11,254 nt of DNA from Oscillospiraceae bacterium (lineage in GTDB: Bacteria > Bacillota > Clostridia > Oscillospirales > Acutalibacteraceae), in contig CADBOL010000055.1 in assembly GCA_902796295.1 (NCBI GenBank), positions 1-11,254 of the forward strand, read 5' to 3'. Position numbers and translations under genes: made by a program. The notes below the pieces were generated by a model that made no database searches, was not told the origin of the DNA, and worked only from the letters and a program-made list of their open reading frames with translations. This document shows, piece by piece, positions 6,438 through 11,254 of this stretch. The number at the start of each line of letters is the position of its first letter. The stretch's first letter is position 1.

Positions 6438-7291
6438 TGAGTAAGAATGTAAGGTTCAGGACCGATTCAAAATCAAAGAATTACGGGCAGTACAGATTAT
6501 GGGCTCTGATAGCTCTCGTATTGGTGTTTGCTGTCATTGTTTCAAGCTATCTGATATTGAAAAACAATGATTTTGATTTCAGGGCTGCGCTCGGCGGAGA
6601 TCCCGAAGCTACGGCGCAGGAAGATGAAGTCAATACTTTAAGCGCTGAAAAATCCGACAGATACTTTTTATTCTGGTGTAATGATTCCGTCAGCGGCGAC
6701 CTTCAGTTTTTCTGGATTACAAAAATATCTCAGCCGAAAGGTAAATATACAATTCTTTCTCCTTCGCTTGACGAGAATATGGATTATAAAGGAACATATA
6801 TGACTTTCGGCAAAATATTTTCATTATACGGTGACGAGGGGCTCTGTGAGGCAGCCGAAAAGTATTGCAATATTAAAATAGACCATCGCATAGGCTCCGA
6901 TACCGAGCAGTTCAAACAGACTGTCAATTATTTCGGCAGTGTTACTGTAGATCTTTCCGAGTCTATAGAGTACAGAGGCAGATTTAATCTTATTCTTATG
7001 AAGGGCAGCAATACTCTTAAAGGAGATACACTTTATAAGTATCTCGTTTATACCAATTTCATTGAGGGTAACTCGCAGAAAATCCGCTGCTCGGTTCTTG
7101 AGCAGATTCTAATAAATGTTATCAACCCGGAAAACGCCGTTAGTCTTGATAAGATATATTCACGCCTTGCAAATACAATTAAGACTGATGTTACTATAGT
7201 AGGTTTTTCGGCGATGAAGGGATATCTTACTCAGGTATTCAACACGGGTATAAACGAAACTGTTTATGCGGAGAAACCGTCACAATTATAA
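6437..7291 (+). CDS. Membrane-anchored LytR-CpsA-Psr-like protein, active-site arginines apparently lost
   Basis: A 284-residue protein with a basic cytoplasmic N terminus, one membrane anchor at about 20-42 and an extracytoplasmic domain from about 75. The domain order resembles LCP glycopolymer transferases: TFGKIFSLYGDEGLCEA at 123-139 (the usual K-I-N-x-A-x-x-x-G-G region), CNIKIDHRIGSDTEQFK at 144-160, VNYFGSVTVDL at 163-173 (usual V-D-x-x-G-G-V-x-V-D-V), and LMKGSNTLKGDTLYKYL at 187-203 (usual x-G-x-x-x-L-x-G-x-x-A-L-x-Y). True LCP enzymes carry arginines in P-R-D and Y-V-R-x-R motifs that bind the lipid pyrophosphate. Here the second motif aligns to Y-L-V-Y-T (202-206) and the first to S-P-S-L-D (108-112), so those arginines are missing. 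The start overlaps the GH13 stop by one base with no strong Shine-Dalgarno, implying translational coupling. The family call is moderate; a non-catalytic binding or scaffold role is inference. Confidence 0.6.
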   Translation: MSKNVRFRTDSKSKNYGQYRLWALIALVLVFAVIVSSYLILKNNDFDFRAALGGDPEATAQEDEVNTLSAEKSDRYFLFWCNDSVSGDLQFFWITKISQPKGKYTILSPSLDENMDYKGTYMTFGKIFSLYGDEGLCEAAEKYCNIKIDHRIGSDTEQFKQTVNYFGSVTVDLSESIEYRGRFNLILMKGSNTLKGDTLYKYLVYTNFIEGNSQKIRCSVLEQILINVINPENAVSLDKIYSRLANTIKTDVTIVGFSAMKGYLTQVFNTGINETVYAEKPSQL

Positions 7292-7309
7292 TCTTTTGGG
7301 GATATCTAA

Positions 7310-8479
7310 ATGAAAAAAGGCACTCGGCTGTTTCTTTTATTCTTATCAATATTGCTTGTTGCAGCTGCATTCTTTCAGATAAGATCCAGTTTTCCCGATA
7401 TAAGACTGCCGCTTATCAGCAGATATATAGGCAATGTGAAAGAATCGCCAAACGGAAGCAGATATAAAACTTATTTTTTCCAGCTTGCTCCTGTTGAGAA
7501 GCAGGCGTATAATTTAATACTTGATGAGATTTATGATATGCCCGAAAGGATACTTGTTCCCGATTTGTCTGAAAACCAGCTCGACAGAGTATTCAAATCT
7601 CTTCTGAATGATAATCCTGATCTTATTTTCCTCGGCAGAAAGTGCCGCCTTAACAGTGAGCTCTGGAATACATTTATTTCTTTTGATTATATAATGACAA
7701 AAGAAGAATATGATAAGGCCCGCAGCGAAATGAGTTTAAAAAGAGATCTGATTATCGAGTCTCTTTCCGATCTGACCGATGAATTCAAAACAGAGCTTGA
7801 AATCCATGATTATATAATCGGGCATTGCGCTTATGAACTTGAGGAGGATGTCTATTCCTATTCGTCTGCATACGGCGCTCTGGTTGACGGCAAGGCCGCT
7901 TGCGAAGGGTATTCAAAAGCCGCTAAATATGTTTTTGATAAAGTCGGAATCGAAAGCATCCTTGTCAGCGGCAAAGCGAGCGGTGACGGACGCGGTGACG
8001 GAGATCATATGTGGAATATTGTAAAAATCAACGGCAATTATTACCATCTTGATTTAACCTGGGATGACCCGGTAAGCAGCAATTCATCCTCTTCCATGAG
8101 TGTGCATACTTATTTCAATCTTACAGATGATGCCATAGGAATTAACCACAGCGATTTTTCCTATTCTCCGGGATGTACGGCAACTGATGAAAACTACAGC
8201 ATTAAAAACGGACTCAGATTTGATAATTATTCGGAAAAGGATAATGACAAACTCCGTTCGCTGATGCTTAAGGAGTATAATTCCGGTGAAAGAAATATTC
8301 AGATAAGTTTTGTTAATAAAGAGTCATACGATAAAGCATTCAAGGCGCTGATTACAAATAAAAAGATTTATAATGTTCTGGGGAATGTCAAATCCAACAG
8401 AGGCAACACTTTTTCGGAGGCAGTTTCCGGATACTATGCGGATGACAGTTTCTTTACTTTGACATTTATATTCAGGTGA
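7310..8479 (+). CDS. Membrane-anchored or secreted transglutaminase-like cysteine protein
   Basis: A 389-residue protein with a basic start and a hydrophobic segment at about 7-24 that serves as signal anchor or signal peptide; no lipobox Cys is seen. The transglutaminase-like core occupies about 160-280 and shows an intact triad: Cys198 in GKAACEGYS, His233 in [10 protein letters not shown], and Asp248 in HLDLTWDDP. In bacteria such domains are usually found in extracellular proteins and act as proteases or peptide-bond remodelling enzymes, less often as crosslinkers. Residues ~50-155 form a helical region before the core, and ~290-389 an unrecognised C-terminal part ending in a beta-like [14 protein letters not shown] lies about 7 bases before the ATG, 18 bases after the LCP-like stop. 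Together with that LCP-like protein it suggests a cell-envelope pair. The substrate cannot be told from sequence. Confidence 0.85.
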   Translation: MKKGTRLFLLFLSILLVAAAFFQIRSSFPDIRLPLISRYIGNVKESPNGSRYKTYFFQLAPVEKQAYNLILDEIYDMPERILVPDLSENQLDRVFKSLLNDNPDLIFLGRKCRLNSELWNTFISFDYIMTKEEYDKARSEMSLKRDLIIESLSDLTDEFKTELEIHDYIIGHCAYELEEDVYSYSSAYGALVDGKAACEGYSKAAKYVFDKVGIESILVSGKASGDGRGDGDHMWNIVKINGNYYHLDLTWDDPVSSNSSSSMSVHTYFNLTDDAIGINHSDFSYSPGCTATDENYSIKNGLRFDNYSEKDNDKLRSLMLKEYNSGERNIQISFVNKESYDKAFKALITNKKIYNVLGNVKSNRGNTFSEAVSGYYADDSFFTLTFIFR

Positions 8480-8484
8480 TAATT

Positions 8485-9048
8485 ATGGACAGAGAAAAAA
8501 TAGAAAAAGCGGTCAGAGATATTCTTTCCGCTGTAGGAGAAGATCCTAACAGACCCGGTCTTGTTGAGACTCCCGCGAGAGTCGCAAGAATGTATGAAGA
8601 AATATTTTCCGGTCTTGACGATAATCCGGAAAGACATCTGAAATTGTTTGATGAAGGCAGCGAAGAGATGGTTATAGTCAGGGATATTCCTCTCTATTCA
8701 ATGTGTGAGCATCATCTTCTTCCGTTTATCGGAAAAGCCCATATCGCTTATATTCCTTCTGACGGAAAAGTTATAGGTCTTTCCAAGCTTGCGAGAATTG
8801 TTGATTCTTTCGCTAAAAGACCTCAGCTGCAGGAACGTCTTACAATGCAGATTGCAGATTTCCTTGATGAAAGTCTGCATCCGATGGGAGTGGCTGTTGT
8901 AATTGAAGCCGAACATCTCTGTATGACTATGAGAGGGGCAAGGGCTTCGGGCTCTCAGACCAGGACTTCCGCTCTCAGAGGAATAATGAGAAATGATTCC
9001 AAGACAAGGGGAGAGGCGCTTTCTCTTCTTACCGGAGGCAGAAACTGA
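8485..9048 (+). CDS. folE: GTP cyclohydrolase I
   Basis: The first enzyme of pterin/folate synthesis, converting GTP to 7,8-dihydroneopterin triphosphate plus formate. From ATG 8485 it has 187 residues, the usual length for bacterial type I enzymes. Zinc ligands are Cys74 and His77 in [10 protein letters not shown] and Cys146 in [11 protein letters not shown], with His144 also conserved. [10 protein letters not shown] (98-107), [10 protein letters not shown] (111-120) and the [16 protein letters not shown] segment are typical. An earlier in-frame GTG at 8476 lies inside the upstream stop region without a ribosome site. AGGTGAT at 8474-8480 is well placed for 8485 instead and spans the TGA of the preceding gene, so translation may be coupled. 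It opens a four-gene folate block. The short gap before it contains no riboswitch. Confidence 0.97.
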   Translation: MDREKIEKAVRDILSAVGEDPNRPGLVETPARVARMYEEIFSGLDDNPERHLKLFDEGSEEMVIVRDIPLYSMCEHHLLPFIGKAHIAYIPSDGKVIGLSKLARIVDSFAKRPQLQERLTMQIADFLDESLHPMGVAVVIEAEHLCMTMRGARASGSQTRTSALRGIMRNDSKTRGEALSLLTGGRN

Positions 9049-9824
9049 TGTATCCGCAGATAATGGGAATATTGAATTACACACCTGATTCTTTTTCCGA
9101 CGGCGGCAAATATTTTGATCCCGCTCTTGCTGCGGAACATGCCGCGGATATGGTGAATCAGGGCGCTGATATTATTGATATCGGCTGTAATTCGACAGGA
9201 CCGGGTATAAGTATAATTTCATATGATGAAGAGCTAAAAAGGCTTGAAAGTGTGTTGCCTGCTGTTATTGACAGCGTTGAGGTTCCCGTCTCGGTTGACA
9301 CTTTTTATGCGGAATGCGCAGAGTATTCACTTAAAAACGGGGCAAAAATCATCAACGATGTCAGCGGTATTTTCAATACACGGATAGCCGGACTTGTAAT
9401 GCAATATGATGCCGATTATATTGTAATGCATAATTGCGGCGGTGCGGATAAAACAGGAAACTATCCCGAAGGTGTTGTGAGTGCCGTCAATTCATTTTTT
9501 GATTACTGTATCGGCGAAAGTATAAAAATCGGTATGCCTTCTGAAAGGCTGATACTTGATCCCGGATTCGGATTCGGTAAATCACATGAGGATAATTATA
9601 TCCTTCTTAAAAATATCGGTGAAATAAAACATAAAGGATTCAGACTGCTTGCGGGTATTTCTAGAAAGAGATTTATAAGAGAAGGATCTCCCGAAAATGC
9701 TGATTTTGCTACCTGCGCAGCCGATACATATGCAGTGCTGTCCGGAGCGGATATTATCAGAGTACATAATGTTTTCGCTGCCAGTGAATTGAGAAGAGTA
9801 ATAAACGGTATACGGGGAAAATAA
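9048..9824 (+). CDS. folP: Dihydropteroate synthase with an altered pyrophosphate-site motif
   Basis: Joins 6-hydroxymethyl-dihydropterin pyrophosphate to p-aminobenzoate, giving dihydropteroate; it is the target of sulfonamides. The 258 residues form the expected TIM barrel: MGILNYTPDSFSDGG at 6-20, SVDT at 82-85, IINDVSG at 101-107, MH at 127-128, DPGFGFGK at 171-178, GISRKRF at 203-209 and RVHN at 238-241. Oddities: the usual loop motif D-I-G-G-E-S-T-R-P-G reads DIGCNSTGPG (44-53), replacing G-E with C-N and the pyrophosphate-contacting Arg with Gly51; the pABA-side M-H-M-Q-G reads MHNCGG; and R-V-H-D-V reads RVHNV. Genome context (folE before, folB and folK after) supports a true FolP. 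Its start overlaps the folE stop by one base, with GGAGG 9 bases upstream. Confidence 0.93.
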   Translation: MYPQIMGILNYTPDSFSDGGKYFDPALAAEHAADMVNQGADIIDIGCNSTGPGISIISYDEELKRLESVLPAVIDSVEVPVSVDTFYAECAEYSLKNGAKIINDVSGIFNTRIAGLVMQYDADYIVMHNCGGADKTGNYPEGVVSAVNSFFDYCIGESIKIGMPSERLILDPGFGFGKSHEDNYILLKNIGEIKHKGFRLLAGISRKRFIREGSPENADFATCAADTYAVLSGADIIRVHNVFAASELRRVINGIRGK

Positions 9825-9825
9825 G

Positions 9826-10185
9826 ATGGATAAAATAATTGTAAAAGGTCTTAAAGTGTTTGCCTATCACGGTGTAAATCCCGAGGAAAAAATCAACGGG
9901 CAGAATTTTATTCTTGATATAACTGCTTATATTGACCTGACTAAGCCTTGTATCACGGATAAACTTTCCGATACAGTCAGCTATGCCAAAATAATAAAAT
10001 CCGCCAAAATGATTTTTACCGAGCAAAAGGATGATCTGATAGAAAGAGCCGCAATGCGCGTTGCCGACGGTCTTTTCAAGGAGTTTCAGAAACTGCGATC
10101 GGTTACGGTTTGCGTAAAAAAACCAGAAGCGCCGATAGATGCCGATTTTGAATATACGGCTGTAGAAATCACTGTTGGAAAATAA
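9826..10185 (+). CDS. folB: Dihydroneopterin aldolase
   Basis: Cleaves 7,8-dihydroneopterin to 6-hydroxymethyl-7,8-dihydropterin and glycolaldehyde; the enzyme is a small tunnelling-fold octamer in the cytoplasm. Its 119 residues are typical. Recognisable parts are VFAYHGVNPEE at 11-21 with the pterin-pocket Glu21, DTVSYAKI at 49-56 with Tyr53, LIERAA at 71-76 with the pterin-anchoring Glu73, and VKKPEAPIDADF at 97-108 with the catalytic Lys (Lys99). It starts one base after the folP stop and uses a GGGGA site within the end of folP. It sits between folP and folK, as in many Firmicute folate operons. Confidence 0.96.
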   Translation: MDKIIVKGLKVFAYHGVNPEEKINGQNFILDITAYIDLTKPCITDKLSDTVSYAKIIKSAKMIFTEQKDDLIERAAMRVADGLFKEFQKLRSVTVCVKKPEAPIDADFEYTAVEITVGK

Positions 10186-10197
10186 TCGGAGGATATT

Positions 10198-10716
10198 ATG
10201 AATAAAGCGGTTATTGCGTTGGGTACAAATATGGGTGACAGAATAGGCAACCTCAATCTTGCTCTTCGAGCCATTTCAAGACTGCCTAACGTCAGAATAG
10301 TTGCCGGATCCAAAGTATATGAAACCGATCCCGTCGGGATTACCGATCAGAATAAGTTTTACAATGCGGTTGTTCTTGTTGAAACCGGGGTATCACCTCT
10401 GAATCTGTTGGGCAGCTGTCTCGGAATAGAGGCGGCAATGGGGAGGATCAGAACTGTTAAAAACGGAGCGAGAATTATAGATCTTGACCTGCTTCTCTAC
10501 GAGAATTTCAAATGTGAAACTTCTGAACTGACGCTTCCTCATCCGCGTATGCTTGAAAGAGCTTTTGTTCTCAGACCTCTTTCGGATATTTTCCCCGGTG
10601 ACAGAGCGCTCGGATTGCTTTATTCTCCGTATCTCAAAGAGCTTGACGACGCGGGGATACAGATTACCGATTATGAATTGATTATTCCCGAGCAGGAGAA
10701 TTATTATGATATGTGA
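10198..10716 (+). CDS. folK: 6-Hydroxymethyl-7,8-dihydropterin pyrophosphokinase
   Basis: Transfers pyrophosphate from ATP to 6-hydroxymethyl-dihydropterin, making the FolP substrate. At 172 residues it is slightly longer than the ~160 of the E. coli enzyme. The motifs are complete: ALGTNMGDR at 7-15, SKVYETDPVG at 38-47, FYNAVV at 54-59, MGRIRTVKNGARIIDLDLLLY at 81-101 with Mg-binding Asp95 and Asp97, and LPHPRMLERAFVLRPL at 113-128. GGAGG at 10188-10192, 5 bases before the ATG, supports the start. It lies 12 bases after folB. Its last 11 bases overlap the start of the small Cys-rich gene downstream. Confidence 0.96.
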   Translation: MNKAVIALGTNMGDRIGNLNLALRAISRLPNVRIVAGSKVYETDPVGITDQNKFYNAVVLVETGVSPLNLLGSCLGIEAAMGRIRTVKNGARIIDLDLLLYENFKCETSELTLPHPRMLERAFVLRPLSDIFPGDRALGLLYSPYLKELDDAGIQITDYELIIPEQENYYDM

Positions 10717-10876
10717 CAGTTGTTCTTATTATGATTACGATGAGGACAGTGAGAGTTACGTATGCCTTGTTGATTTGGATGAAGATGAACTTTTCAGATT
10801 TATGCAGGGCAGCAGTTTCGAATGTCCTTATTATAATCCTTATGATGAATATAAAATTGTAAATAAACAAAATTAA
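10706..10876 (+). CDS. 56-residue Cys-rich acidic protein, DUF6472-like
   Basis: A small gene: ATG 10706, TAA 10874-10876, with AGGAG at 10694-10698 seven bases upstream, overlapping the end of folK by 11 bases. The protein has four cysteines, in C-x-x-C (3, 6), Cys20 and Cys40 (CPYY), and a strongly acidic, Tyr-rich composition, with LDEDE at 24-28 and a C-terminal DEYKIVNKQ. From memory this matches the short Clostridia family DUF6472 (usual form C-x-x-C-x-x-Y-x-Y-D-E ... D-L-D-E-D-E ... C-P-Y-Y ... D-E-Y-x-I-V-x-K-Q). The Cys spacing suggests a zinc or other metal site (inference). Its function is unknown to me. The strong family likeness and ribosome site make it a real gene rather than a chance frame. 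Confidence 0.82.
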   Translation: MICDSCSYYDYDEDSESYVCLVDLDEDELFRFMQGSSFECPYYNPYDEYKIVNKQN

Positions 10877-10890
10877 GGAAGGGCTGAATT

Positions 10891-11254
10891 ATGGAAATTA
10901 TCAGAAAAGAGTACTCCGTTCATTCTCTTTCGGGGCTTGCGGATATTTTTGTACGCTGCTGGTATCCCGATGACGGTGTCAAGGCGATTTTTCAGATGAC
11001 TCACGGAATGGCTGAACACGGCGAAAGATATGAAGAGTTCGCTTCCCGTCTTTGCGCTAAAGGGTTTGCGGTCTGCGTTCATGACCATGAGGGACACGGT
11101 AAATCTGTCAGAAATGATTCTGAACTGGGATACTTCGGCGATTCAAGCGGCTGGAATGTTCTTGTTGAAGATACAAGAACGGTAACAAAGCTTATTGAAG
11201 ACGAGTTTCCCGATGTTCCTCTTATTTATTACGGTCACAGTATGGGTTCATTTA
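10891..11254 (+). CDS. Alpha/beta hydrolase, monoacylglycerol lipase / S33-type (3' truncated)
   Basis: The first 121 residues of a protein cut by the right edge. HGMAEHGERYEEFA (38-51) is the oxyanion-loop signature of the monoacylglycerol lipase and lysophospholipase (PldB) group. HDHEGHGKS (64-72) follows, then the nucleophile elbow GHSMGS with Ser117. The Asp and His of the triad lie beyond the window. It is predicted to be a cytoplasmic esterase or lipase acting on monoacylglycerols or lysophospholipids; the exact substrate is not predictable. GGAAGGG about 8 bases before the ATG supports the start, 14 bases after the DUF6472-like stop, so it appears to be in the same transcript. Confidence 0.92.
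   Translation, partial: MEIIRKEYSVHSLSGLADIFVRCWYPDDGVKAIFQMTHGMAEHGERYEEFASRLCAKGFAVCVHDHEGHGKSVRNDSELGYFGDSSGWNVLVEDTRTVTKLIEDEFPDVPLIYYGHSMGSF

Noticed and set aside
8470-8490. Possible folate riboswitch ahead of folE
   Set aside because: Only 5 bases separate the genes and the upstream sequence is coding; there is no room for an aptamer.
8698-9084. 128-residue minus-strand open frame over folE and folP
   Set aside because: It is antisense to the conserved folE core; the composition is low-complexity Ser/His/Arg, as expected of a shadow.

Overview
The window looks like a chromosomal segment from a low-to-moderate-GC Clostridia-type Firmicute, probably an uncultured gut Oscillospiraceae/Ruminococcaceae relative. 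This is inferred from strong AGGAGG-type ribosome binding sites, consensus sigma-70-type promoters, a DUF6472-like small Cys protein, and protein flavour; no rRNA is present to confirm it. No tRNA, CRISPR array, insertion sequence or phage gene is visible.

Layout. Bases 2-283 hold the tail of an unrecognised plus-strand gene. A bidirectional hairpin terminator (329-353) separates it from a convergent minus-strand short-chain dehydrogenase (393-1169). A divergent promoter region (1196-1280) carries two near-consensus promoters: one drives the dehydrogenase leftward and the other drives rpe rightward. From rpe to the right edge every gene is on the plus strand, with overlaps or gaps of at most about 31 bases and no terminator that I can see. 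The run could therefore be one long transcript, although internal promoters cannot be excluded.

The plus-strand run has five parts. (1) rpe, ribulose-phosphate 3-epimerase. (2) Three membrane proteins that are recognisably RnfD-, RnfE- and RnfA-like, followed by a 92-residue single-pass membrane protein. (3) A GH13 neopullulanase/cyclomaltodextrinase-type enzyme with all catalytic residues. (4) Two membrane-anchored extracytoplasmic proteins: a degenerate LytR-CpsA-Psr-like protein and a transglutaminase-like protein with an intact Cys-His-Asp triad. (5) A folate block, folE-folP-folB-folK, then a 56-residue Cys-rich protein (DUF6472-like) and the start of a monoacylglycerol-lipase-type alpha/beta hydrolase cut by the window edge.

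How the genes work together. The fol genes supply four pterin steps: GTP to dihydroneopterin triphosphate (FolE), dihydroneopterin cleavage (FolB), pyrophosphorylation (FolK) and condensation with pABA (FolP). The triphosphate-removing phosphatase, FolC and FolA are not here. The sugar enzymes (rpe, GH13) act in the cytoplasm.

The most interesting part is the Rnf-like D-E-A trio. It has no RnfB, RnfC or RnfG beside it. It has lost three of the four cysteines that normally hold the intramembrane [2Fe-2S] cluster between RnfA and RnfE, and its RnfD-like subunit has a degenerate flavinylation site. By inference this is a paralogous Rnf-fold membrane complex that no longer transfers electrons in the usual way. 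The inactive-looking LCP-like protein and the altered pterin-pyrophosphate motif in FolP are secondary points of interest.
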